Shown: in pieces, positions 16,583 to 24,398 of the stretch
How positions within the stretch are numbered: position 1 is the stretch's first letter
Layout: every line of letters begins with the position of its first letter
NCBI GenBank assembly: GCA_003021105.1
Contig: PXRG01000029.1
Span: 60,170-116,292, forward strand
Reading direction: 5' to 3'
DNA length: 56,123 bases
Origin: Halobacteriales archaeon QS_1_68_17
GTDB lineage: Archaea > Halobacteriota > Halobacteria > Halobacteriales > Haloarculaceae
Translations under genes and position numbers: made by a program
The notes under the pieces: generated by a model
Databases searched by the model: none
The model's input: the letters and a program-made list of their open reading frames with translations, nothing else
Told to the model about the DNA's origin: nothing

Positions 16583-16939
16583 ATGGCGGCGATCGATCCG
16601 GCGTACCTGGTCGGCGCGGGCGGCACGCTCGGGGCCGTCCTCCGGCACCTCGTCGCCGGGTTCGTCGACGTCGAGGGGTTTCCCCTCGGCACGCTCGCGG
16701 TGAACGTGATCGGGAGTTTCGTGCTCGGCGCGGCGACGTTCGCCGGCCCGGGCCCGGACGCGCTGTTGTTCGTCGGGACGGGTGCCTGCGGGTCGTTCAC
16801 CACCTTCTCGTCGTTCTCGTTCGACACGGTCCGGCTGTGGGAGACCGGCGACCGCGTCCGGGCGGCGGCGTACGCCGCCGCGAATCTCCTCGGGGCGCTG
16901 GCCGCCATCGGGCTGGCGTGGCTCGTCGTGCCTGCCTGA
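16583..16939 (+). CDS. crcB2: Fluoride channel subunit CrcB, copy 2
   Basis: The 118-residue second CrcB subunit shows GAGGTLGAVLRHLVAGFV, LGTLAVNVIGSFVLGAATF and GTGACGSFTTFSSFSFDTVR, the same three signatures as copy 1. The Asn and the Phe-Thr-Thr-Phe-Ser-Ser-Phe core are intact, so the pair should form an active antiparallel heterodimer. The start ATG at 16583 overlaps the end of crcB1 by spacing of about one base (GTGAGATG), indicating translational coupling. The three-gene neighbourhood on this strand also includes formamidase paralogue 1 upstream. Confidence 0.9.
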   Translation: MAAIDPAYLVGAGGTLGAVLRHLVAGFVDVEGFPLGTLAVNVIGSFVLGAATFAGPGPDALLFVGTGACGSFTTFSSFSFDTVRLWETGDRVRAAAYAAANLLGALAAIGLAWLVVPA

Positions 16940-16945
16940 GCGGAA

Positions 16946-17473
16946 TCAGGCGGCCCACGGCCACATCCCGGCGGCCATCAGGTAGCCGGCCGCCCCGGTG
17001 AGGGCGCCGACCGCGACCGTGTACCAGGCGATCGGCTTCGTGTACTCGCTCCGCTCGAGCGCGAGCAGAATCCAGAAGGTCGCCCACAGGATCGCCCAGA
17101 TCCACCACAGGGCGGCCAGCCCGAAATCGCCCAGTTGCCAGACGAGCCACCCGGTCGGGATGGCGATGATCGTCACGAGGATGCAGTACCAGCCCAGCGA
17201 GCGCTGGTCGCTCGCGCCGCGGTAGGCGTTCGCGCCGACCCACAGGTACGTGAACGAGAACAGCAGGGTCCCCGCGGCGTTGAACGCCGTCCCTTCCGAC
17301 GCCGACCCGCCGAAGGCCCACCACATCGCAATCAGGAACGTGATCGCCCCCGTGAAGAAGTTCAGGATCGCCGTATCCCTGTCCTCTCCTTTGCCGAGCA
17401 GCCACAGGCCGTTGACCACGAGGACCGCCCCGACGAACACGAGTCCCATGCCCAGAACAGTGTACAAGCTCAT
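16946..17473 (-). CDS. amiS: AmiS/UreI-family amide or urea channel
   Basis: The 175-residue protein has six membrane helices and no large loops, the size of AmiS/UreI proton-gated urea and short-chain amide channels. Visible features are MSLYTVLGMGLVFVGAVLVV at the start, then GKGEDRDTAILNFFTGAITF, LLFSFTYLWVGANAYRGAS, LGWYCILVTIIAIPTGWLV and ALWWIWAILWATFWILLALE. The LFSFTYLW and W-x-W-A-x-L-W blocks line the channel in this family. The ATG at 17473 is chosen over an upstream start at 17545 that adds 24 polar residues. Its position between two formamidase genes supports uptake of formamide, acetamide or urea. It converges on crcB2. Confidence 0.85.
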   Translation of the reverse strand: MSLYTVLGMGLVFVGAVLVVNGLWLLGKGEDRDTAILNFFTGAITFLIAMWWAFGGSASEGTAFNAAGTLLFSFTYLWVGANAYRGASDQRSLGWYCILVTIIAIPTGWLVWQLGDFGLAALWWIWAILWATFWILLALERSEYTKPIAWYTVAVGALTGAAGYLMAAGMWPWAA

Positions 17474-17698
17474 GATTGTAGGTTCGCACACCGCCGTTCC
17501 CGGCGGCAAGTCCCATTGTTCCACGCGGACCGCTTTAACCCTCACTATCGAATGGTAAAAATTCCACGGCTAATTTTACGCCTGCACCGGAGTACATTGG
17601 GATGGTCGCTCCCGCCGGCGGCGAGACGTTCCCGTCTGGCGACCTGTCCGCCTGCAGAGAGGGCACGCTTTTGCCCCGCGCCGGAGAACGTACGGGGC

Positions 17699-19393
17699 AT
17701 GGCCCGAACGACACGGGGTCTCACAGAGACGGCTCTCGCCGCCGGGACCGACCGCCTGCAGGGACGCGACGCCCGCGAGAACACGGTCTCCGCCGGCCGG
17801 TCGGTGGCGGCGCTGGTCAGGACGACGCTCGGACCGAAGGGGATGGACAAGATGTTGCTCCGGGACGGCGAGATCGTGGTCACGAACGACGGCGCGAGCA
17901 TCCTCGACAGGATCGAAGTCGAGCACCCGGCGGCGAAACTCGTCGTGGAAGTCGCCGACGCGCAGGGGAGCGGTCCGGGCGACGGGACCACGACGGCCGT
18001 CGTCCTCGCGGGAGAACTCCTCGGGGCGGCCGAGGGGCTGTTCGACGACGGCGTCCACCCCAACCGCGTCGCGCGCGGCTACAGGTTCGCCATCCGCCGC
18101 GCCGTCGATCACCTCGACGATCTCGCGGTCGACGCGGGGGACGACAGGGAACTCCTCGAAACCGTGGCACGAACCGCGATCACCGGCAGGTGGGACGCCC
18201 GCTCGCGGGACCTGATCGCGTCCCTGGCCGTCGATGCGAGCCGTGCCGTGGCCCGGGGTTCGGCGGTCGCACGCGAGGACCTGATCCGCAAGCCCGTCCC
18301 GGGCGGCGAACTGGCGGCGTCGGAACTGGTCTCGGGGCTGGTCGTCGACCTGGACAGTTCCTCGACGACGCCGGTCACGCCCGACCCGCGGCTCCCGGCA
18401 AGGATCGAGGAGCCGACGCTCGCGCTCGTGGACGACCAGCTGACGGTCCCGGAACCGGACGCGGTGTCGACCGCTTCCGTCTCCGGTCACGACGCGCTCC
18501 AGTCGTTCGTCGACCGCGAAAAGCGCCACGTCCGGAAGACCGTCGACCGGTTCGACTCGCTGGGCGTAGACGTCGTCTTCTGCCAGAAGTCCGTCGACGA
18601 CCGCCTCCGGCTCCGGTTGGCCGAGCAGGGGATCCGCGCGGTCGAACGGACCCGCCAGGACGAGCTGAACAACCTCGCGCGGGCTACAGGCGGGGCACCC
18701 GTCCGGCAGGTGGACGAACTCGACGCCGGGGCGACGGGCCGCGCGGGGCTGATCGAGCACCGGTCCGTCGGCGGCACCGACCACCTGGTCGTCAGCGAGT
18801 GCGTCGACTCCGACCCACATTCGGTCGTGCTGAGGGGCGGCCCGCCGCACGTCGTGGACGAACTCGAACGCGTCTTCGAGGACTGTCTCGACGTGATCGA
18901 GCCCGTGTTCGGGGGCGGCGGGGTCGTCGCCGGCGGCGGCGCGACCGAGGTGGCGCTGGCCCGCGAACTCCGGGCCTACGCGGCGGACCACAGCGGCCGC
19001 GAACAACTGGCAATCCGCGCCGTCGCGGACGCGCTGGAGGCGATCCCCCGGACGCTGGCGAGCACCGCCGGCGCCGACCCGATCGACGTGATCTCCGCGC
19101 TCCGCGCCCGCCACCACGAGGGGGAACACACCGCAGGCTTCGACGCGCGAGCGGGCGGGCCGGCCGACCTGGCCGCCGCCGGCATCCTCGAACCGGCGGC
19201 GGTCAAGCGGCGCGCGCTCACGGCCGCCCAGGAAGCCGCGTGCCTGCTGGTGGGCATCGACGACGTGATCGCTGCCGGCGACCTCGGCGAGGACGAGACC
19301 GGTCACAACCACGCGGGCCACGACCACGGGCACGCCGGCGGGCACGACCACGATCACGGCACCGGCGGCTATCCGTGGGCTATCGGTCACTAG
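17699..19393 (+). CDS. Divergent group II chaperonin (thermosome) paralogue with a His-rich tail
   Basis: The 564-residue protein is a thermosome/CCT subunit. ATPase motifs are intact: RTTLGPKGMDKMLLRDGEI, VTNDGASILDRIEVEHPA, GSGPGDGTTTAVVLAGELL and VVAGGGATEVALARELRAYA. The apical domain and parts of the intermediate domain are clearly divergent from the usual haloarchaeal Ths1/Ths2 sequences, with many insertions and substitutions. The C-terminal tail is not the usual Gly-Gly-Met repeat but a His-rich segment with GHNHAGHDHGHAGGHDHDHG, which could bind metal. The ATG at 17699 (MARTTRGLTETALAAGT) is the start. It probably assembles as a minor or specialised ring. It is divergent from the amiS gene. 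Confidence 0.9.
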   Translation: MARTTRGLTETALAAGTDRLQGRDARENTVSAGRSVAALVRTTLGPKGMDKMLLRDGEIVVTNDGASILDRIEVEHPAAKLVVEVADAQGSGPGDGTTTAVVLAGELLGAAEGLFDDGVHPNRVARGYRFAIRRAVDHLDDLAVDAGDDRELLETVARTAITGRWDARSRDLIASLAVDASRAVARGSAVAREDLIRKPVPGGELAASELVSGLVVDLDSSSTTPVTPDPRLPARIEEPTLALVDDQLTVPEPDAVSTASVSGHDALQSFVDREKRHVRKTVDRFDSLGVDVVFCQKSVDDRLRLRLAEQGIRAVERTRQDELNNLARATGGAPVRQVDELDAGATGRAGLIEHRSVGGTDHLVVSECVDSDPHSVVLRGGPPHVVDELERVFEDCLDVIEPVFGGGGVVAGGGATEVALARELRAYAADHSGREQLAIRAVADALEAIPRTLASTAGADPIDVISALRARHHEGEHTAGFDARAGGPADLAAAGILEPAAVKRRALTAAQEAACLLVGIDDVIAAGDLGEDETGHNHAGHDHGHAGGHDHDHGTGGYPWAIGH

Positions 19394-19432
19394 CGACGGG
19401 AAAGCGGAGGAAGAAAGGACGGGGACGTGCGC

Positions 19433-20689
19433 TCAGGAGGGGTTTGCGGCCTCGCCGCGGTCGTCGCTGGAGTGGCCGTTCAGTTCGTCCGGATCGATGT
19501 CGAACTCGAAGACTTCCTTCGGCACCGAGACGGTGACGCAGGTGTTCGGGAGGTCGACGATGCCGGCGATCCGGCTCTCGACGGGCACGGTGCTGAGGAT
19601 GATGTATGCCTGTTCCCCGGTGTAGCCGAACTGCTTGAGGTAGTCGATGGCGTCCAGGCAGGCCCGGCGCATCCCGACGGTCGAGTTCTTGTAGTGCTGG
19701 GTGCCGTCCTCGTCGACCGAGTAGCCCTCGAAGACGACGTACTCGGAGAACTGCGGTTCGACGTTCCCCGGCTTGAAGATGGCGTGGTCGGTGTCCAGTT
19801 TCTCCATCCCGTTTTTGATCAGGTCGACTTTCAGGTCGACGAACCCGGCCATCTCGATGGCCCCGCAGAACGTGATCTCCCCGTCGCCCTGCGAGAAGTG
19901 GAGGTCGCCGGTGATGAAGTTGGCTCCCTCGACGAAGACGGGCAGGTACACCCGCGATCCGCGGCTGAGGTTCTTGATGTCACAGTTGCCGGCGTTCTCC
20001 CGGGGCGGGATCGTCCGGGCGGCCTTCTCCGCGGCCTCTTCGACCTCGTCGTCGGCCATGTCCCCCAGCAGCACCTCGTTGGGTTCCGGCGGCAGGGCCA
20101 GCGGCGGCTGGTCCTCTCTCGTCTCGTGGTTGACGGCGGTCTCGGCCTCCGGGCCGCGCTCGATCAGCGCCTGCTCGCGCTCGTTCCACTCCTCCAAGAG
20201 GTCGTGAGACGGGGCCGTCCCGAGAATCCCGGGGTGTGACAGCCCGGCGAACCGTACGTCCGGGACGTGCCGGGAGTGTGTGTACACCCCGTCGAAGTCC
20301 CAGATTGCCTTCCTGGCGTTCGGGAAGTGGTCGGTGAGGAACCCGCCACCGTTGTCGAGTTCGAAGATGCCGGTGAACCCCCACTCGTTGTCGGGGAACG
20401 GGCCGAGGTCCAGGATGTCGACGACCAGCAGGTCGCCGGGTTCGGCACCCTCGACGCGGAACGGGCCGCTGAGGTGGTGGTTCGGATCGAGCCGCATGTC
20501 CCGGATGTCGTTGGCGCTGTCGTCGTTGACGACCTGGTTGCCCGTCCAGTCGAGACACTCGATGCGGCACTTCTCTCCCGGTTCGATCGTCGCGGCCGGG
20601 GGGACGTCGGGGTGCCACCTGTTGACGATCGGCGAGGGCTGTTCCTCCGGCGGCGCGTCGACGTCGACGTCGAAAACTGTCTCTGGCAT
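19433..20689 (-). CDS. fmdA: Acetamidase/formamidase, paralogue 2
   Basis: The 418-residue enzyme is a second FmdA with the same family blocks as the copy at 14819: PSPIVNRWHPDVPPAATIEP, CLDWTGNQVVNDDSANDIRD, GFTGIFELDNGGGFLTDHF, RENAGNCDIKNLSRGSRVY and DLHFSQGDGEITFCGAIEMA. All appear functional. It is clearly diverged from paralogue 1 throughout, not a recent duplicate, so substrate preference may differ. The start is MPETVFDVDVD at 20689. It converges on the thermosome gene 39 bp away and is divergent from the unknown gene at 20914. The N-terminal region has slightly different spacing (VDAPPEEQPSP) from paralogue 1. Confidence 0.93.
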   Translation of the reverse strand: MPETVFDVDVDAPPEEQPSPIVNRWHPDVPPAATIEPGEKCRIECLDWTGNQVVNDDSANDIRDMRLDPNHHLSGPFRVEGAEPGDLLVVDILDLGPFPDNEWGFTGIFELDNGGGFLTDHFPNARKAIWDFDGVYTHSRHVPDVRFAGLSHPGILGTAPSHDLLEEWNEREQALIERGPEAETAVNHETREDQPPLALPPEPNEVLLGDMADDEVEEAAEKAARTIPPRENAGNCDIKNLSRGSRVYLPVFVEGANFITGDLHFSQGDGEITFCGAIEMAGFVDLKVDLIKNGMEKLDTDHAIFKPGNVEPQFSEYVVFEGYSVDEDGTQHYKNSTVGMRRACLDAIDYLKQFGYTGEQAYIILSTVPVESRIAGIVDLPNTCVTVSVPKEVFEFDIDPDELNGHSSDDRGEAANPS

Positions 20690-20913
20690 GCGACGAGATA
20701 ACAATGATCACGTTCTCGTTTGTATACTTAATCGATAGTCGTTGACGGGACGGCGGTCGATTCAACGCCGAAGGTGAAAGCAAGCTAAACTCCCAGCAGG
20801 CCTGACCAATAGGGCCGTCACAGCGGACCCCGGGCGAAGGAGTCTGCCGAAGCATCCGGGAGCGAAGTATTGGGGCCGAACGCTTACGGGGCGGTTCGTC
20901 GTACGACCCGGAC

Positions 20914-21564
20914 ATGACCCGCAGCCTCGCACTGCCGGGACTGGAGACCTGTGTCGCCGTGTATCTCGACGCCTGGGACGCCTTCGGGACCGACCGCTTC
21001 GACGCGGGGACGCTCCGCGCCAGGCGCGCCGGCCGGTCGCGCGACCCTGCCGCCGACCGCCCTCACGAGCACGTGCTCGATCTGCTTGTCGCCTATGGAC
21101 TGTTGGCCTGGCACGGCGGCACCGCCTACAGCGTCCGCTGTGCTCCAGACGCCGACAGGGAGGAGTGGGCGAAGGCGGCGGCGGGCCAGGCGGGCGTGCT
21201 CTACGCGGAAGTCCAGGACCGGATTTCCGGGCAATCGCAGGGGTCCGCAGACCGCGACGGGACGGTCCGGTTCAGGTCCGAGACCTACGTCCGGGTCGCT
21301 GTCGACCCGGCCGACGAGTTCCGCGACGTCGCGGCGACCGTCCGAAAACGACTCGCGGAAACACGGGAATCCGGGCGCGTCGCGCTCGTCGCCCCCGGGA
21401 CGGACGCGGGGCACGTCCAGCGCATCGCGGACCGGCTCTGTGACCGCGGGGAGGCGACGGCCGCCGGTCTCGGTCGCCACTTCGAGAAGGTCGACTCGGA
21501 CGTCGTCTCGGGGACCGGGGAGGAACTGACCTTCCGGCTGTTCCTCCGGCCGGCCGACGCGTGA
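20914..21564 (+). CDS. Hypothetical protein ending at a MITE insertion
   Basis: The 216-residue protein starts MTRSLALPGLETCVAVYLDA. I do not recognise a family. Residues 1-70 look helical with a winged-helix flavour (HEHVLDLLVAYGLLAWHGG). Residues 130-190 read as alternating helix and strand (VALVAPGTDAGHVQRIADRL). No catalytic motif or membrane segment is visible. Its TGA stop at 21562-21564 is also the left TSD of the MITE at 21565, so the last residues and the stop are those of the gene itself. It is divergent from the formamidase 2 gene, with about 220 bp between the start codons. Confidence 0.6.
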   Translation: MTRSLALPGLETCVAVYLDAWDAFGTDRFDAGTLRARRAGRSRDPAADRPHEHVLDLLVAYGLLAWHGGTAYSVRCAPDADREEWAKAAAGQAGVLYAEVQDRISGQSQGSADRDGTVRFRSETYVRVAVDPADEFRDVAATVRKRLAETRESGRVALVAPGTDAGHVQRIADRLCDRGEATAAGLGRHFEKVDSDVVSGTGEELTFRLFLRPADA

Positions 21565-21673
21565 TACTGATTGTTGCGACTCTTTACCGCCGAGAAGTCA
21601 CAGTTCGTGGGCTTCAGCCCGCGAACCAACCGTTCACGTGACGTGGTTGCGAAAATAATCGCAACAATCACTA
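21565..21673. mobile_element. MITE family A, copy 2 (109 bp) on a stop codon
   Basis: The element starts TACTGATTGTTGCG and ends CGCAACAATCACTA. It is in the opposite orientation to copy 1, with which its interior agrees closely. It is flanked by TGA at 21562-21564 and 21674-21676. The left TGA is the stop codon of the hypothetical gene. The interior contains the GGGCTTCAGCCC hairpin and a TCACGTGA palindrome, and no open frame. Confidence 0.88.
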
Positions 21674-21676
21674 TGA

Positions 21677-22059
21677 GTCACCCCCGGTAATCCTGGATTA
21701 CGTGGCCGTTCGGAGGTGATTACTCCCGCGGATCGTCCGCGGACTCGCCGGTCGCGTACTCCACGGCGGGCGCGACGGCGAACGAACGGCCCGACGACAC
21801 TTACGGACATATGCGTGTAAACCCTCGCTCCGATCGGCCGCCAAATACAGAAGTAATCAAATGTTATCGCCGCTCGCCGATCCGTCGTCCGCGAACGATC
21901 GTCTTATCGCCATCCATCACCGTGACAGTTTGCGGTATTCGGATCTCGCGCAGTTTCGGAGCAAAAACGCTCTATTCTGCCTTGAAAACCCGAAATTTCT
22001 GTTTTTATCGTCGAGAATACGGAACATATAACAGTGGAGGTGATTTTGAATACTTTTGT
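21677..22059. other. Gene-free spacer
   Basis: These 380 bp between the MITE and the end of the zinc-finger RecA-like gene have no open frame with haloarchaeal coding character. The right part (21900-22060) is AT-richer than its surroundings. No repeats, tRNA or strong promoter are seen. A long ORF on the plus strand crossing it is antisense to the neighbouring gene. Confidence 0.4.
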
Positions 22060-23133
22060 TTACCCTTCCAGATCGCTCGCGCCGTCGCTCCCTTCCGATC
22101 CGGCGTCGGCTTCGCCGTCGGCTGCCGCCATCTGCTCGGCCGGATCGAAGACGACGCTCCCCTGGCCGCTGGTGTACTCGTAGGCGTGCCAGCGCGCGTA
22201 GGTAAGGACGCCGTTCATCTTCCTGATCCGCATCTGCTTGATCAGGCCGCCGCCCGGGTGGTCGCCGTTCAGCCGCATGTCGACGACCCCGTCGACCATG
22301 TACCCGAGGTCGTGCGGGAACGACTCGCCCTCCCCGTTACCGGTGACGGTCGCGCCGGCGAAGACGGGCACGAACCGTCCCTTCGAGACGTCGGCGCGGA
22401 CGTCCTTGACGAAGTTGTACGCCCGGACCGGCTGGACGAGGGTGCCCAGTTCCGTCAGCGAGTCTATCACGACCACGCCCGTGTCGTTCATTCCGAGAGC
22501 CTCCAGGCAGTCGTCGAGCTGGCTCTGTATCTGCTCGGTCGCCGTCGGGTCCCGGACCGTCGTCGTGGCCTCCTCTGCGACCGCGGCCAGGTGGCGGTTC
22601 CAGTCGTCCATGCGGTCGAACATCCGCTGGCGGTCGGCCATGCGGTAGGTGAAACAGTCGAGCAGGTGGAGCTGGCCGGATTCGAGGGCGGGGAGGACGT
22701 TCCACTCCATCGAGACGAACCCCTGGATCACCGACACCGGCGGTTCGAGAAATGAGACGTAGACGACGGGTTCGCCCCGCTGGAGCGCCCGCCAGGCGAG
22801 TTCGGCCTGGAGCGCCTCCGAGCGGGTGCCCGCCAGATCGCGGAGCAGGACGAACGAGTTCCGCGGCACGCCCTGCGGGAGACCCGCATTCAGCGCGGTC
22901 ACCATCGGGTCGAGCCGGCGGAAGCCGTGGTAGGAGGTGAACACCCGGTCGCTCTCTTCGAGCGCGTCGTGGCAGGCGTCCGAGCAGAACCCGTAGGTGA
23001 TTCCCTGGTAGTCGACGGTAATCGGCTCGCCAGGGCAGGGCAACCGGCAGTAATCGCACCGGCGGACGCCAGTCGCGCCGGGCTCTCCGTCCCCGTCCCC
23101 GCCAGCGGCGCGTTGTTCGTGTTCGTCTCCCAT
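22060..23133 (-). CDS. KaiC/RecA-superfamily protein with an N-terminal zinc-binding module
   Basis: The 357-residue protein joins two parts. Residues about 22-65 form a Cys-rich module with RRCDYCRLPCPGEPITVDYQ and GFCSDACHDALEESD, a TRASH/MYM-like arrangement of C-x-x-C and C-x-x-x-C. Residues 85-320 form a RecA/KaiC-like core. The P-loop position reads LLRDLAGTRSEALQ, which lacks the usual GKT/S, while the Walker B strand TGVVVIDSLTELGTLV is present. The C-terminal segment has MRLNGDHPGGGLIKQMRIRK, like the KaiC final strand region. It is a haloarchaeal regulatory family in my recollection. The degenerate P-loop suggests it may not hydrolyse ATP. The ATG at 23133 (MGDEHEQRAAG) is preferred. 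Confidence 0.75.
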   Translation of the reverse strand: MGDEHEQRAAGGDGDGEPGATGVRRCDYCRLPCPGEPITVDYQGITYGFCSDACHDALEESDRVFTSYHGFRRLDPMVTALNAGLPQGVPRNSFVLLRDLAGTRSEALQAELAWRALQRGEPVVYVSFLEPPVSVIQGFVSMEWNVLPALESGQLHLLDCFTYRMADRQRMFDRMDDWNRHLAAVAEEATTTVRDPTATEQIQSQLDDCLEALGMNDTGVVVIDSLTELGTLVQPVRAYNFVKDVRADVSKGRFVPVFAGATVTGNGEGESFPHDLGYMVDGVVDMRLNGDHPGGGLIKQMRIRKMNGVLTYARWHAYEYTSGQGSVVFDPAEQMAAADGEADAGSEGSDGASDLEG

Positions 23134-23227
23134 ACCACCCGGTAGCCACCCGCGGACAATAACCGTCGGGGTGGCGTGTGACGCCGCCACACAGCGGACG
23201 CGGGCCGCTCCGACCGGGCGACTCGCG

Positions 23228-23863
23228 CTACCGCCAGTGGCTCCGGAGAGTCCGGACCGGGACTGCCAGCAACAGGAGCGCGTGCCGCGGTTCCCAGGTG
23301 TAGACGTGGTTCAATAGCAGGTAGGTGACGATGCCGAGCGAGAGGCTCAGCGTCCAGGCAGCGGCCGCGATCCGGCCGACGCGGGCGTGGGCGGTCCCTT
23401 CGAGTTCCGCTGGCGTGTGGGTCAGCCCGAGCAGGACGGCGTAGAGAACGACGGGTACCGCGACCACCGACAGGAAGATGTGGACCGCGAGCATCCCGAG
23501 GTAGACTGACTTCACCGCAGGGGGGCCGACGAACGACTTCTCGAAGCCGCCGCCGACCTTCCAGAGGTACAACACCAGAAACACCAGGATGAGCGCGAAG
23601 GCGGTCAGCATCGCCGTGCGGTGTTTCCGGACCCGGCCGCGCCGGATGAACCACACGCCGGCGAGCAGGGCCGCGAGCGCGGCCGTGTTGACCGCGGCGA
23701 TCAGGTCGCCGAACAGCAGGACGGTCGCCCGCGACAGGTCCGGGAACAGCGGGAGCACGCCCGCGAACGCTCCGCCGACGAGCGCGTACCCCGCGACCGA
23801 GAGGACTGCCGTGATCGCCACCGGGTGGTCCCTCACCGGCCGGGTCGCGTCTGCGGTCGCCAT
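23228..23863 (-). CDS. DUF420-family membrane protein
   Basis: The protein of about 211 residues has six hydrophobic helices. The arrangement after helix 3 (WFIRRGRVRKHRTAMLTAFA) and the helix with YLWKVGGGF matches DUF420, a family related to cytochrome-associated membrane proteins. Helix 5 contains VHIFLSVVAVPVVLYAVLLG with a conserved His, and another His is in LLNHVYTWEPRH. Such His pairs suggest heme binding. The start could be the ATG at 23863 or one 9 codons further upstream at 23890. It is divergent from the B12-binding subunit gene at 23951. Confidence 0.75.
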   Translation of the reverse strand: MATADATRPVRDHPVAITAVLSVAGYALVGGAFAGVLPLFPDLSRATVLLFGDLIAAVNTAALAALLAGVWFIRRGRVRKHRTAMLTAFALILVFLVLYLWKVGGGFEKSFVGPPAVKSVYLGMLAVHIFLSVVAVPVVLYAVLLGLTHTPAELEGTAHARVGRIAAAAWTLSLSLGIVTYLLLNHVYTWEPRHALLLLAVPVRTLRSHWR

Positions 23864-23950
23864 GCCCGCCAGTCCGGACTCTGTCGGCATTTGTCTTCGG
23901 ATTCGTGCCGGCCGGGAAGCCCTTAACACCCTGGCAGGGGAACTGCCACC

Positions 23951-24361
23951 ATGGACTCCGAGGGGCGGACGATCCGCTGTCTGGTCGCCAAAGTCGGGCT
24001 GGACGGCCACGACCGGGGTGCCCACGTCATCGCGCGGGCGTTCCGCGACGCCGGCTTCGAAGTGATCTACTCGGGCCTCCACAAGTCGCCGGCGGAGATC
24101 GTGCAGGCGACCGTCCAGGAGGACGTGGACGTGCTGGCCATCTCGATTCTCTCGGGCGCGCACAACACGCTCGTCCCCAAGGTCACGGCCGGACTGGATG
24201 AGTACGGTGCCCTGGCGGACACGCTCGTGCTCGTGGGCGGGATCATCCCCGACGACGACGCCGACACGCTGAAAGACGCCGGCGTGGCGGAGGTGTTCGG
24301 CCCCGGGACGAAGACGGAGACGATCATCGAGTACGTCCGCGACCACGCGCCCGAACGATGA
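23951..24361 (+). CDS. mcmA2: Methylmalonyl-CoA mutase, B12-binding small subunit
   Basis: The 136-residue protein is a stand-alone cobalamin-binding domain. The cobalt-ligand motif D-x-H-x-x-G is present as Asp18, His20 and Gly23 in KVGLDGHDRGAHVIARAF. The second B12 contact, SxL, appears as ISILSGAHNTLVP, and the third, GG, as LVLVGGIIPDDD. The archaeal mutase consists of a separate large catalytic subunit and this small one, giving succinyl-CoA from methylmalonyl-CoA. The large subunit is not in the window. The gene is 37 bp upstream of meaB and in the same operon. Propionyl-CoA carboxylase at 32025 would feed this pathway. Confidence 0.9.
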   Translation: MDSEGRTIRCLVAKVGLDGHDRGAHVIARAFRDAGFEVIYSGLHKSPAEIVQATVQEDVDVLAISILSGAHNTLVPKVTAGLDEYGALADTLVLVGGIIPDDDADTLKDAGVAEVFGPGTKTETIIEYVRDHAPER

Positions 24362-24398
24362 TCGCGGGGAGGCCCGATCCCGTCGCGGGTGGTCGGCC

